Source of the DNA: Halobacillus naozhouensis
GTDB taxonomy: Bacteria; Bacillota; Bacilli; Bacillales; Halobacillaceae
Assembly (NCBI RefSeq): GCF_029714185.1
Contig: NZ_CP121671.1
Span: forward strand, 1,736,001-1,800,000
Direction of reading: 5' to 3'
Length of the DNA stretch: 64,000 nt
Of this stretch, positions 24,056 through 32,836 are shown piece after piece (the stretch's first letter is position 1; every line of letters starts with the position of its first letter). The notes beneath the pieces are model-generated. The model was not told where the DNA came from and searched no databases. It saw only the letters and a program-made list of their open reading frames with translations. The position numbers were made by a program, and so were the translations under genes.

Positions 24056-24418
24056 ATGACACTTTCATCTATATTGGGAGTATTTGTAGGGGTGATTGCA
24101 CTCTTCATGTTTGTTATCCCAACCTTTCTAGTTGTTAAAAGAAACGGTAAGGGACCAACTCCCCTTAAAATTTCATATGGCATTTTGGGATTATTGGTAA
24201 TTAATTGGCTCTTCTTTTTGACGGGCGCTTACTCGTTATTACCTGTGAACGTTGCAGACTTAATATTCGTTCCTGTATGGTTGGTGCTTTGTTTGATCGG
24301 GGTAATTGCTGCAGTTAATGAATTTAGAAATAACAAGGCTTTCGCAATACCAGTTGCAGGTTTAACAACAATTAGTTTCTTATTCAGTTTATTTGCTAGT
24401 GGCATCTCGCAAATGTAA
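24056..24418 (+). CDS. membrane protein with four segments, unknown function
   Basis: The 120-residue protein has membrane segments at about 4-25, 40-60, 68-87 and 96-118, with a basic loop VVKRNGKGPTPLK. ATG follows GGAGTGGT. Compact four-helix proteins of this kind are common in Bacillaceae. Not recognised. Confidence 0.6.
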   Translation: MTLSSILGVFVGVIALFMFVIPTFLVVKRNGKGPTPLKISYGILGLLVINWLFFLTGAYSLLPVNVADLIFVPVWLVLCLIGVIAAVNEFRNNKAFAIPVAGLTTISFLFSLFASGISQM

Positions 24419-24533
24419 ACGTTACCTTTTTGATGGTAATTTGAATTTGTTGTAATAACACTTATTTTTAGAGAAAAATTTCACTTAACCAAGTATATAT
24501 TCCACAACTTATTTGAAAGGTGGTTCTCTTACC

Positions 24534-24662
24534 ATGAACGCGATAATTGCTATATTGATGATTGTAGCACCAGCCCTTTTCCTTATTAGCTGGGGCAAGT
24601 CAGGATATGATTGGGGTACAACTGAAGAAGATCGAAAAAATGGAGAAAAAGAACACACTTAG
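24534..24662 (+). CDS. small membrane protein (42 aa)
   Basis: The 42-residue protein has one membrane segment (AIIAILMIVAPALFLISWG) and a charged cytoplasmic tail (TTEEDRKNGEKEHT). ATG is preceded by AAAGGTGG. Too small for family assignment. Confidence 0.5.
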   Translation: MNAIIAILMIVAPALFLISWGKSGYDWGTTEEDRKNGEKEHT

Positions 24663-25175
24663 TTTATTGCTCCTAGCTTATTAAAGGATGGGTGCTAGAG
24701 TCAAACAATTAGGGATTGTTTCCTGCAGTCCATTTTTTTCTGGTCTTTAATTCACTATAGGGTAATGTTGATCAAGTTAAATTGGAAATATAATCGAATT
24801 CCTATTGAGCTAAGGCTTCTTCAAAAATAGGTTGGTGCTATAGCTTGCGAAACCATTGGAAGAACGATCCAGTTCCAATTCCACTTACAAATGCTTTATC
24901 GATATCATTAACTTCCACAAGCGCTTTATCTCTGAATTTTAATCAATCATTAATAAATAGCCCTCATCCCACAATCGTTTCTAAGCAGGTCAACACTTTG
25001 TTTTGTCGTCCTAGTGCGGGCGCAGACATCGTATTCCATGCATTCAGAATATATACGACAAATGCTCTGCGAAGTGCTCGGGCGTGGATCATCCCATGTT
25101 CTTTCCATTTATGCATAACAATTCTTCCCCTAAAACATCTACTATTAAAAACGTACATTAAAGGGGATGAACAGC
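24663..25175. other. intergenic region with a decayed minus-strand coding sequence
   Basis: Between about 24850 and 25160 the minus strand carries FVVYILNAWNTMSAPALG, then ALVEVNDIDKAFVSGIGTG between stops. The NDIDKAFVSGIG part faintly recalls 3-hydroxyacyl-CoA dehydrogenase C-terminal domains, which would suit the acyl-CoA ligase remnant at 7637, but the match is weak. Confidence 0.3.
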
Positions 25176-26717
25176 TTGAACAATAAACTGGAAAAGTTTG
25201 TTGATGCCTTGCCAATACCTGAAACACTAAAACCGTCGCGAAAAAATAAGAACGAAGCATATTATGAAGTCCAGATGACAGAATTCCGCCAAAAGCTGCA
25301 TCGTGATTTAAGGCCAACACGATTATGGGGCTACAACGGACAATTTCCTGGTCCCGTTATTGATGTTAATCGCGGGGAACCAATTCATGTAAAATGGAAA
25401 AATAAACTACCGGATAAACATTTTCTCCCTATTGATAAGTCCTTTCACGATCTTGCCAAACTTCCGGAAGTCCGCACCGTTACACATTTGCATGGAGGCG
25501 AATCACAACCAGAAAGTGATGGATATCCGGAAGCGTGGTATACAAGAAATTTCAGATACACAGGTCCGCAATTTAAAACCAAAGTCTATCATTATTCTAA
25601 TCATCAGCAAGGCGCCACACTTTGGTACCATGACCATGCAATGGGAATAACAAGGCTTAACGTCTATGCCGGCCTGGCAGGTATATACATTATCAGGGAT
25701 GAACAAGAGGAAAGGCTTAAGCTTCCCTCAGGAGAATATGAGATCCCGCTTATTATGATGGACCGATCATTCAACGACGATGGCGAACTGTTCTATCCGC
25801 CACAGCCGGATGATCCACAGGAAAACTGGCCAAACCCATCCATCAGACCTTTTTTTATTGGGGAAACAAATGTTGTTAACGGGAAAATATGGCCTTATGT
25901 AGAAGTCGAACCGCGAAAGTACCGGTTCCGTATCCTAAATGCTGCCAACACCCGTGCTTATCAGCTCTTTTTGGACTCCGGTCAGTCATTTTATCAAATC
26001 GGCTCTGACGGCGGTTTAATGCGGAGAACAGTCAAGCTGGACAATTTAGCGGTTGAACCGGCCGAACGCTTCGATGTCATCATTGATTTTTCCAAGCATG
26101 AAGGAGAAACCGTTACACTGAAAAATGACCTTGGCCAAGATGCTAACCCTGATGACCAAACAGATGATGTCATGCAATTCAAAGTGACTCTTCCTTTAAC
26201 ATCAATGGACAGGAGCAGGATCCCCCGGTATTTAAAACGGATTCCTTCACTCAGTGAAAACAAGGTAAAACGCATCCGGAATCTGAAACTGATTGGCTCT
26301 ACCGACAAACTCGGCCGTCCACTATTATTGCTTGACAACAAAAAGTGGATGGACCCTGTCACAGAAACTCCCGAACTAGGCTCAACGGAAGTCTGGTCAT
26401 TCGTTAACTGCACCAACTTTACTCATCCCATCCATATTCATTTGATTCAATTCCAAGTGGTCGACAGACAGCCATTTGACCTTGATCGATATAGTGAGGA
26501 AGGGTCAATTATCTTTACGGGATCCGCAAAACCACCTCATCCGAATGAAAAAAGCTGGAAAGACACAGTAGCAGCTCCAGCAGGAGAAATAACGCGCGTC
26601 ATTGCCAGATTCGGTCCATTCTCCGGTGATTATGTATGGCACTGTCATATACTTGAGCATGAAGATTATGACATGATGCGGCCTATGAGGGTGATCGATA
26701 CAGATAAGCGGGAATAG
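25176..26717 (+). CDS. cotA: multicopper oxidase, CotA spore-coat laccase/bilirubin oxidase type
   Basis: The roughly 513-residue three-cupredoxin enzyme is closely similar to B. subtilis CotA from the first residues (LEKFVDALPIPE) to the end. Copper ligands are visible in all four blocks: VTHLHGG, WYHDHAMG, HPIHIHL and WHCHILEHEDYDMM, the last holding the type 1 cysteine and the axial Met. It oxidises phenolics or bilirubin with reduction of O2 to water and in Bacillus sits in the outer spore coat. TTG at 25176 is preferred (AAAGGGG 9 bases upstream); ATG at 25167 lies directly on the site. A tiny ORF follows. Confidence 0.93.
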   Translation: MNNKLEKFVDALPIPETLKPSRKNKNEAYYEVQMTEFRQKLHRDLRPTRLWGYNGQFPGPVIDVNRGEPIHVKWKNKLPDKHFLPIDKSFHDLAKLPEVRTVTHLHGGESQPESDGYPEAWYTRNFRYTGPQFKTKVYHYSNHQQGATLWYHDHAMGITRLNVYAGLAGIYIIRDEQEERLKLPSGEYEIPLIMMDRSFNDDGELFYPPQPDDPQENWPNPSIRPFFIGETNVVNGKIWPYVEVEPRKYRFRILNAANTRAYQLFLDSGQSFYQIGSDGGLMRRTVKLDNLAVEPAERFDVIIDFSKHEGETVTLKNDLGQDANPDDQTDDVMQFKVTLPLTSMDRSRIPRYLKRIPSLSENKVKRIRNLKLIGSTDKLGRPLLLLDNKKWMDPVTETPELGSTEVWSFVNCTNFTHPIHIHLIQFQVVDRQPFDLDRYSEEGSIIFTGSAKPPHPNEKSWKDTVAAPAGEITRVIARFGPFSGDYVWHCHILEHEDYDMMRPMRVIDTDKRE

Positions 26718-26741
26718 GGGAAGTGTAAACCAAACTGTGTA

Positions 26742-26822
26742 GTGAGGAAGTATATGATCGCAGGAGGTTTGCTTGGTTATCTAGTGTGGCAATTTAACAA
26801 AAAGCAATATCCCGATATGTAA
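26742..26822 (+). CDS. possible 26-residue membrane microprotein
   Basis: GTG 26742 or ATG 26754 opens MRKYMIAGGLLGYLVWQFNK, followed by KQYPDM. One short hydrophobic segment with basic flanks; GTGAGGAAG could serve as a ribosome binding site for the ATG. It lies 24 bases after cotA and may be co-transcribed. Confidence 0.35.
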   Translation: MRKYMIAGGLLGYLVWQFNKKQYPDM

Positions 26823-26842
26823 ATAACTAGCCATCTTCCTTT

Positions 26843-26871
26843 AAAGGGACGCGTTTATCGAATAACGCACC
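26843..26871. repeat. palindromic intergenic repeat, copy 10 (TTTATCGAATAACG type)
   Basis: AAAGGGACGCG, TTTATCGAATAACG, CACC. It lies 20 bases after the microprotein frame. Confidence 0.65.
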
Positions 26872-27098
26872 AGGGGGTGGTTTTATTTTTGATTTCAAAG
26901 TGGTTTTTGATTGGATGAATAGTTAATATAAAGTGATTTAATCTTCTAATCCATCTATCGACGTTCAAATATATAATGTTTTTAACATGTAGCCCTTCTT
27001 TCTTAATCTTCCTGCTTTCATTCTAAATAGGAGTAGCAGTTATTTGTCATTTCAACATGATAATTGAAATATTCATTAGATAAGGAAGGAGAGATTAT

Positions 27099-28361
27099 AT
27101 GTTTGTCTATGTAGTTAAACGTGGTGATTCCTTGTATTCCATTAGTCAAAAGTATGAGGTTTCAATTGACATGATAAGACTCGTTAACGGATTAATTACA
27201 CCAAATATCATTCCCGGTCAGGCTTTACTGATCGATACTAATAGATATGTTGTTCAACTAGGGGACAGTTTGTATAAAATAGCAAAAATATCTTATGTTT
27301 CACTGGGTTTGTTAATGGATGCAAACCCGGAGTTAGCATCGACCAGTCTAGAACCCGGGATGGAAGTCGTCATTCCAGAGATGCCGGATTATACCGCCTC
27401 CACCCTAGGATATATTTATATTACAGGAACACAGGCTGATCAGGACCTCATTCAAAATTTTTCTCCATACGCTACTTATTTCTCATTTTTTGAATACCGT
27501 TTCCTGGATGATGGTTCTCTTAGTCAATTAAACGATCTGGAAGGAATAGAAACAGCATGGAGACGGGACACTGCGCCGCTTGTCACGATTACTAATTTAA
27601 CAACATCGGGTTTCAGTTCCGAACTAACTCACCAAATGCTAAATAATCCTTCATCAAGGCAAACGCTAATTAAGAACATTTATAATATGGTGTCGACGAG
27701 AGGATATGCAGGGGTAAATATTGATTTTGAAAGAATACTTGCCGAGGATCGTGATCTGTTTTCAACCTTCTTAAGTGAACTTAAAGACCAACTGGACCGG
27801 CAAGAGTTATTGCTAACGATCGCCATTCCTCCGAAAACAAGCGAAGATATTTCATGGCTTAGAGGGTATGATTACGGGGCAATCGGATCAGTTGTCGATT
27901 TCATGTTAATCATGGCATATGATTGGCATCACATGGGGAGTGTCCCTGGTCCTGTGGCACCGATAGATCAAGTTAGGAAAACGATTGAATTTGCTTTAAA
28001 AAATGTAAAACGAAATAAAATTCTACTTGGCATTCCGTTATATGGATATGATTGGAAACTGCCGTATGACAAGGACATTTTAGCTTCCGCGATTTCTAAC
28101 CAAAATGCGGTAGAACTCGCAATAAGCCACGGCGTACCTATACAATATTCTGAGGAATCACAGTCGCCGTTTTTTAATTACGTAGACCAAACGGGACAAA
28201 GCCATGTTGTATGGTTTGAGGATTCAAGAAGTATTGCAGAAAAGAACAAGTTAATAACAGAATATCGTCTGTTGGGGGTTGGAGCATGGCAGCTTAGTCT
28301 GGGATTCGCCCAAGGTCCATGGATATTGACCAAGTTCTTTAACGTGAGGAAAATTGTTTAA
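27099..28361 (+). CDS. LysM-GH18 spore cortex lytic glycosidase, SleL/YaaH-like
   Basis: The 420-residue protein has two N-terminal LysM repeats (YVVKRGDSLYSISQKYEV at 4-21 and YVVQLGDSLYKIAKIS near 50-65) for binding peptidoglycan, then a glycoside hydrolase family 18 barrel with the catalytic motif GYAGVNIDFERI, the family DxxDxDxE region in which E is the acid/base residue. MAYDWHHMGSVPGPVAPI and LGIPLYGYDWKLPY are typical of SleL/YaaH N-acetylglucosaminidases that degrade spore cortex during germination. There is no signal peptide, as in YaaH. ATG follows AAGGAAGGAGAG. Confidence 0.92.
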   Translation: MFVYVVKRGDSLYSISQKYEVSIDMIRLVNGLITPNIIPGQALLIDTNRYVVQLGDSLYKIAKISYVSLGLLMDANPELASTSLEPGMEVVIPEMPDYTASTLGYIYITGTQADQDLIQNFSPYATYFSFFEYRFLDDGSLSQLNDLEGIETAWRRDTAPLVTITNLTTSGFSSELTHQMLNNPSSRQTLIKNIYNMVSTRGYAGVNIDFERILAEDRDLFSTFLSELKDQLDRQELLLTIAIPPKTSEDISWLRGYDYGAIGSVVDFMLIMAYDWHHMGSVPGPVAPIDQVRKTIEFALKNVKRNKILLGIPLYGYDWKLPYDKDILASAISNQNAVELAISHGVPIQYSEESQSPFFNYVDQTGQSHVVWFEDSRSIAEKNKLITEYRLLGVGAWQLSLGFAQGPWILTKFFNVRKIV

Positions 28362-28398
28362 AGGCAGACCCCGAGAAGGATAACCTTATAATACGAAC

Positions 28399-28429
28399 GG
28401 GCGCTTTCCTGGAATAAGAGGTAAGCGCC
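28399..28429. repeat. palindromic intergenic repeat, copy 11 (GCGC type)
   Basis: GGGCGCTTTCCTGGAATAAG, AGGTAAGCGCC. Preceded by TAACCTTATAATACGA, as at 1851. It follows the cortex hydrolase gene. Confidence 0.75.
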
Positions 28430-28562
28430 TATTTTGGATAGAGGCCAGATTATTGAGATGTATACAATAAAGGTGGAAGGGTGGGGATGCAAACATCTAT
28501 ATAAAGAGGTAGCGATGAGAATCTATTTTCAAAAATTACTTTTTAAAAAAGGGTGTGTTAGA

Positions 28563-28997
28563 TTGAAAAAATTATTTAGTTTGCTGACATTGTTATTACT
28601 TTTAGTTAGTTGTTCCAAAAGTGAAAGCAACCATTATAAATACATATTTTTAGGGGAAAGTGAACATTGGAAGGCCAGATATACGGTGGAAGGAAAGGAA
28701 GTTTGGGAAGAAGGAGGCACAACATATTCCCATAATGAAAGTTACGAGTTTTTAATAGAATATAAAGGTACATTAGACAAATTAGCAACTTTTGATGAGC
28801 TTGAATATTCCTTTGAAACAACTGCAGGTGGAGGGGGAGGTACTAGAACATTGGATAATTTACTCCAGGATTTGCATTTTACGCATAGAGGTAGTTCAAA
28901 CGGGGCCAAAGTAAGTAAAGACGAAACTATCGAAGTTACAGTAAAATGGGGCAATAACAAGGAAAAAATTAAATTAGTAAACAGGAACAAGAGTTGA
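28563..28997 (+). CDS. lipoprotein, unknown function
   Basis: The 144-residue protein has a lipoprotein signal (MKKLFSLLTLLLLLVSCSKS, lipobox LVSC). The exported domain contains HWKARYTVEGKEVW, a glycine run (TTAGGGGGTRT) and EVTVKW near the end, a beta-rich plan. TTG at 28563 begins the signal peptide; the frame opens earlier (28434), but that stretch has no family support. Similar short lipoproteins occur in Bacillaceae. Function unknown. Confidence 0.7.
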   Translation: MKKLFSLLTLLLLLVSCSKSESNHYKYIFLGESEHWKARYTVEGKEVWEEGGTTYSHNESYEFLIEYKGTLDKLATFDELEYSFETTAGGGGGTRTLDNLLQDLHFTHRGSSNGAKVSKDETIEVTVKWGNNKEKIKLVNRNKS

Positions 28998-29426
28998 CTC
29001 TTCCCCAAACATCCGCTTCTTTAATGAAGATTAGCGTTTATTTTCATGTATAGAGGGATGTTCTGGATAAGGTTGTTAGAGAAAATAGGGACCGCATTCC
29101 CCTAAACTGAGAGGATTAGGGTTCAAAATAGAGGGCTTATCCGTTGAAAGGAAAGTGCCTTTTTATGTAATAAATTATTGAGTTTATTATATTAATTTGA
29201 AATAATTGGTATTAGGGAAGGTTTTTAACATTACGTTAAAGTATTGTTTTTCATGTCCTTACCTGTGAGTGTTTGCTACTTTGTAATCGATGAATTATTC
29301 CGATTTAACGCTATTCGAAATTAAAAGGGATTAAACTTAAATCAGGAGTTTTATGCATACATACAAGGAAAAGAAGTGGAAGGGACGTTTGAAAATAAGT
29401 CACAAGATGAACTGGAGGACTAAGTC
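28998..29426. other. intergenic region with repeat-like and coding remnants
   Basis: It contains degenerate repeat-family pieces (AGGGCTTATCCGTTGAAAGG near 29131) and, at 29321-29422, an open frame ending FYAYIQGKEVEGTFENKS, QDELED then TAA, which looks like the lost C-terminus of another protein. Confidence 0.35.
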
Positions 29427-29879
29427 ATGAATCAGGAAGCTCGAGTCTACTGGAATGAGTATTGGAAAGGTCAAGATAAACCGCAGTTAGTTAGTGCATG
29501 GCAATTCGGAGCTGATCCAGATTATTTGGCTCAATTGGTGATAGAGGGGACCAAAACGGCAACATGTTCTGGGTATGTTTTTTATGAGTTGGAAAATGAA
29601 CCTTTACCTACAACAGAAGATTACAGCATCATCTTAAACAGCGTCGACCAACCTGTGGCCATCATTAAAACGGTAGAAGTTTCGTTAACACCTATGAATG
29701 AAGTGACTGAAGAGTTTGCTATTGCGGAAGGTGAAGGAGACAGAACATACCAATATTGGTGGGATGCTCATGAGAAATTCTTTAAGGATGAGTTAAATGC
29801 GATAGGTCGCAAATTCTCGGAACAGATGCTGCTTGTTTGTGAACGGTTCAAGGTGATTGATGTAAATAATGGGGAATGA
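29427..29879 (+). CDS. ASCH-domain protein
   Basis: The 150-residue protein has the ASCH fold (a PUA-like beta barrel) with the family signature VIEGTKTATCSGY near residue 40, then EDYSIILNSVDQPVAIIKTVEV, and a helical C-terminus with YWWDAHEKFF. ASCH proteins are thought to bind RNA or act on nucleosides; some are amidohydrolases. ATG follows CTGGAGGACTAAGTC; the site lies inside an upstream coding remnant. No operon partner. Confidence 0.85.
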   Translation: MNQEARVYWNEYWKGQDKPQLVSAWQFGADPDYLAQLVIEGTKTATCSGYVFYELENEPLPTTEDYSIILNSVDQPVAIIKTVEVSLTPMNEVTEEFAIAEGEGDRTYQYWWDAHEKFFKDELNAIGRKFSEQMLLVCERFKVIDVNNGE

Positions 29880-29977
29880 TGGTTCGATTCTGCAATACAT
29901 CTACCACTTCTTGTCGTACTAGTGTGTTGTTTTTAGTAGGCAGCAAAACCTGTTAATCATAGTCATGGGGATAATCA

Positions 29978-30202
29978 GTGAAAAATTTCAAGAAATTCTT
30001 ATACGGTTTATTCTTTATAATTATCCCCTTTATTTATGTTGTTGGGTTTATAACATGGGGATATTTTATTTCCAATAATCCAATTGAGGAAAGTGTGCCA
30101 GAGATTCTTTCTATATTAGGTATTTCTTATTTTTTGGGAAGCATCTTTTGGTATTTTAATATGGATCGAGTCGAGAAAATTTCTAATCAAATTCAGAAAT
30201 GA
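29978..30202 (+). CDS. small membrane protein, unknown function
   Basis: The 74-residue protein has two membrane segments (about 9-29 and 45-62) and a charged tail (DRVEKISNQIQK). GTG start with a weak TGGGGAT site. Not recognised. Confidence 0.5.
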   Translation: MKNFKKFLYGLFFIIIPFIYVVGFITWGYFISNNPIEESVPEILSILGISYFLGSIFWYFNMDRVEKISNQIQK

Positions 30203-30471
30203 AAGGAGGAAAATGTGATAAAGTGTCCTGCCCCGGGTTTACGCAAGAATCGGGTAGTTTAATGGGAGAAATGAATCGTCTTAAGGGGTTATCAAAATAC
30301 ATCGATCGCTTGGAGCTATAATTAAAAGATGCATTATTCTAAAGGAATGTGGCTGCTGCACGAGTTATCAATCATTGTGGAAGGATAGAGTTTTAATGAC
30401 CGGATTTCAGAAAAATTTATAAAACAGACGTGCAAATAGCTGGAGTATCGTTAAAATGGGGGATATAAAAA

Positions 30472-30657
30472 GTGAATAGGAAGTTGAATAAGTCCTTTAA
30501 GAGTAAGTCAATACACGGAGTTTGTGGTGGTATTGCAGAATATTTAGGGTTATATCCTTTTGGTGTCAGATTAGTATTTATTATAGCATTGCCATTTTCT
30601 ATAGTGCTGTACATATTATTGGCTAACACGCTCGATGAAGAGGTTCCGTATCTGTAA
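30472..30657 (+). CDS. PspC-domain protein
   Basis: The 61-residue protein is a minimal PspC domain: basic N-terminus, IHGVCGGIAEYLG, a turn, then VRLVFIIALPFSIVLYILLA and a polar tail (DEEVPYL). PspC proteins sense or respond to envelope stress in phage-shock systems; short stand-alone forms are common in Firmicutes. GTG at 30472 follows GGGGGATATAAAAA. No other psp or lia gene is adjacent. Confidence 0.82.
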   Translation: MNRKLNKSFKSKSIHGVCGGIAEYLGLYPFGVRLVFIIALPFSIVLYILLANTLDEEVPYL

Positions 30658-30744
30658 GGTTACTACTAAATAATAGGGCTGTAAATTCTTTATAATACAA
30701 TTATAGTCGACTAATCAGTCGTTGAGCCAAAGGGGGATTTAAGT

Positions 30745-30855
30745 ATTCTGTTCTTTGAAATAAACTTTCCAAGTGCAAACATGATTCTAATTAAGGATAA
30801 GCTCCCTATTCTTATTGACACTGTAAGACAAATGGGTTTAAAAAAGGAGGAATAA
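30745..30855 (+). pseudogene. N-terminal fragment of an MBL-fold hydrolase (tentative)
   Basis: The frame from ATT 30745 (AGGGGGA 7 bases before) reads LFFEINFPSANMILIKDKLP, ILIDTVRQ and stops at 30853 just after AAAAAGGAGG, the ribosome binding site of the next gene. FPSANMILI and ILIDT resemble the first strands of metallo-beta-lactamase proteins, but all metal ligands are missing. It appears to be a truncated leftover. Confidence 0.4.
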
Positions 30856-30857
30856 AG

Positions 30858-31244
30858 TTGTCTTTAAAAGTGGGCGATATGATTACATTTGAACGAACTT
30901 TCACAGCAGGTATCGTGGAGTTGTTTACTAAAATTTCGGGTGATGAAGGGGTTCATCATTTAACCCCGGATGAACAGGGGAGACTTGTAGTTCAAGGACT
31001 ACTAACCGCCACTCTGCCAACAAAAGTGGGGGGAGATCATAACGTACTGGCCCGTACTATGAATTTTGAATTTTTAAGACCAGTGTTTACGGGGGATACA
31101 ATAATTTGTGAAGTAACAATCGAGAAGTATGAAAAGCAAGAAAATAATAGAATATCGATTATGGCATCATTCCTATGCACAAATCAGGATGAGAAACAAG
31201 TATTGAGAGGGAACTTTGCAGGTTTTATCCTTCATACTAAATAA
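30858..31244 (+). CDS. MaoC/hotdog-fold hydratase-like protein
   Basis: The 128-residue hotdog-fold protein aligns with (R)-specific enoyl-CoA hydratases (MaoC/PhaJ). It starts LKVGDMITFERTFTAG, with VELFTKISGDEGVHHL, where the usual D and H hydratase residues appear as D29 and H33/H34, and ends FLRPVFTGDTIICEVTIEKYE. It may hydrate an enoyl-CoA, but the GDxNPxHxD motif is altered (GDEGVHHL), so catalysis is uncertain. TTG follows AAAAAAGGAGGAATAAAG. A bidirectional terminator follows. Confidence 0.78.
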   Translation: MSLKVGDMITFERTFTAGIVELFTKISGDEGVHHLTPDEQGRLVVQGLLTATLPTKVGGDHNVLARTMNFEFLRPVFTGDTIICEVTIEKYEKQENNRISIMASFLCTNQDEKQVLRGNFAGFILHTK

Positions 31245-31284
31245 GCTGATGAGTTTGCCTTTACAACTCATCAGCTTATATTTT
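31242..31284. terminator. bidirectional terminator
   Basis: TAAGCTGATGAGTT (31242-31255) pairs with AACTCATCAGCTTA (31265-31278), with TATATTTT on the right. It separates the MaoC-like gene from the convergent broken flavoprotein gene. Confidence 0.85.
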
Positions 31285-32186
31285 AAAACCTATCGACTGT
31301 TATATCCATGTTTATGATAGAGGCAGCTTTAGTGCCATCGGCCGCAGCAATCATCAAAGATGAGGGTCCAGCCTTTTCTGTTTCACCTGCAATATATATC
31401 CCACGTACTGTTGTTCGTCCAGCACCGTCTGTAATAATTCCGCCGTTTTCATCAGATTGACAATTTAATTGTTCAGCAAATTGATTTGGTCGATAAAAAC
31501 TTGGAACTACGAAACCGCCACTTCTTAAAATGCGTTCACCTGATTCTAGTTCAATACTTTCTAAGTGACCATGATCTCCATGCAAGTTTTTAATACCCGC
31601 TGTATAAACCTTGATCTCTTTACTTTCAAAGTCATTTCGCACTTTATCGGATAATTGATAGCCATTAGTAAAAACAATTAAATCCTTTGACCAATTAAAA
31701 ACTAATTTTGTCAAATGAATAATATGTTCCTCATTTTCTGCCATTATACCCAAAGGCTTGTCTCTCAGCTCCCAACCATCACAATATGGACAACTGAATA
31801 AACTTTTACCGTAATATTGTTTAATCTGTGGTAAGGGAAAATCTTCTTGGATACAGTCGCTAACATTACTTTTTCCGCTGTATAAGATATATTATTCGAT
31901 GTATTGATTAGAAAAAAATCTTTTTCATTATCTTTATTTATTTCAATAATTGTCTCATTTGAAACGGACACAGAAGGATAAGATTCTAGTTCTTTAATGG
32001 CTATATCTTTAAATTCCTGTAGTTTAATTCATCTCTTGTTAGAAATCCATGTGACTGCTGTGTTACACGATTTCTGTTTGTTCCATTATCAAAGATAGCA
32101 ACCTTTCTACGCGCTCTCCCTAAAGTTAAGGCTGCACTTAATCCGGCAGGTCCTGCACCAATTACAATACAATCATATTTATTCAT
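31283..32186 (-). pseudogene. thioredoxin-reductase-like flavoprotein with two frameshifts
   Basis: ATG at 32186 (GGAGG 10 bases before) gives DCIVIGAGPAGLSAALTLGR (FAD-binding GxGxxG) to HGFLTRDELN. After a shift near 32020, EFKDIAIKELESYPS and VMLAT follow; after another near 31850, EDFPLPQIKQYYGKS, LFSCPYCDGWELRD with the redox CxxC, NAD(P)-domain sequence, and the C-terminal FAD motif RGIYIAGE to TAA. All blocks are present, so the gene was complete until two small indels. It lies next to an Rrf2 regulator on the same strand. Real frameshifts or assembly errors cannot be distinguished here. Confidence 0.85.
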
Positions 32187-32246
32187 CAATGATTTGCCTC
32201 CATCCTTAAATATATATATTATAGAGTCTTAATATCTACAATTAGG

Positions 32247-32278
32247 GTAAAAGACATCCTGATTTATATAGATGTCTT
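32247..32278 (-). terminator. terminator of the Rrf2 gene
   Basis: AAGACATC (32251-32258) pairs with GATGTCTT (32271-32278); read on the minus strand it overlaps the stop codon and ends in TTTTACCC. Confidence 0.55.
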
Positions 32279-32668
32279 ATTCATTTTGTCAGCCAGGTCA
32301 ACGATAAGTGTTTGATTCAATTCATCTAAGAGCTTTTCCTCAGCTGATTCGATCGACTTCTGAATTAAACAATTAGGGTTATGACTGTGACAGTAATCAA
32401 AAATAGGCGTCAATCCTTCAATAGCCTTTATAACATCAAGTATTGAAAGTTCTTCCCAGCCAGGTTTTAATTTATAGCCGCCATTTGCCCCTGAGACAGA
32501 TTCAACCATACCCGACTTTACTAATTTTGTTAGTATTTTAGATAAATATGTCGTTGAAACTTCCTGGTGCTCAGCTAATTTTGCCACCCCAATATGCTCA
32601 TCAGGGGGATTAACAGCTAAAAATAGCATGGTGTGGAGGGCATAGTTCGTTGCTTTGGTTAATTTCAT
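32264..32668 (-). CDS. Rrf2-family transcriptional regulator
   Basis: The 134-residue protein has the Rrf2 winged helix from the N-terminus (KLTKATNYALHTMLFLA, VAKLAEHQEVSTTYLSKILTKLVKSG) and the wing SGANGGYKL. The cluster region reads FDYCHSHNPNCLIQ with two cysteines, fewer than the three of IscR/NsrR Fe-S proteins, so it may sense redox or electrophiles. It probably controls itself and the thioredoxin-reductase-like gene downstream (78 bases apart). ATG follows AGGAGTAATCAT. Confidence 0.88.
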   Translation of the reverse strand: MKLTKATNYALHTMLFLAVNPPDEHIGVAKLAEHQEVSTTYLSKILTKLVKSGMVESVSGANGGYKLKPGWEELSILDVIKAIEGLTPIFDYCHSHNPNCLIQKSIESAEEKLLDELNQTLIVDLADKMNKTSI

Positions 32669-32684
32669 ATGATTACTCCTAATG

Positions 32685-32701
32685 TAGACTCAATGTGTCT
32701 A
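32685..32701. promoter_or_regulatory. probable Rrf2 operator
   Basis: TAGAC-TCAATGT-GTCTA, 17 bases upstream of the rrf2 start, within a region that also reads TGTAGA and TCTACA. A similar AT-rich tract (AGTCTTAATATCTACA) lies before the flavoprotein remnant at about 32225. Confidence 0.5.
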
Positions 32702-32836
32702 TAATATCTACATAAATGTTTAATGTCAAATACAAAGTTTCTTTAAAAATAGGCAAACCAACTTATGTGGGATTTCATAATAATAGTCACCTACTTGATG
32801 GAGAGGTATAAAACAATCATCCACGTTTCAGGACTA

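Noticed and set aside
24845..25320. 113-codon plus and 118-codon minus frames upstream of cotA as real genes
   Set aside because: The plus frame has no family pattern; the minus frame mixes cotA antisense with decayed sequence. Only a weak remnant is noted.
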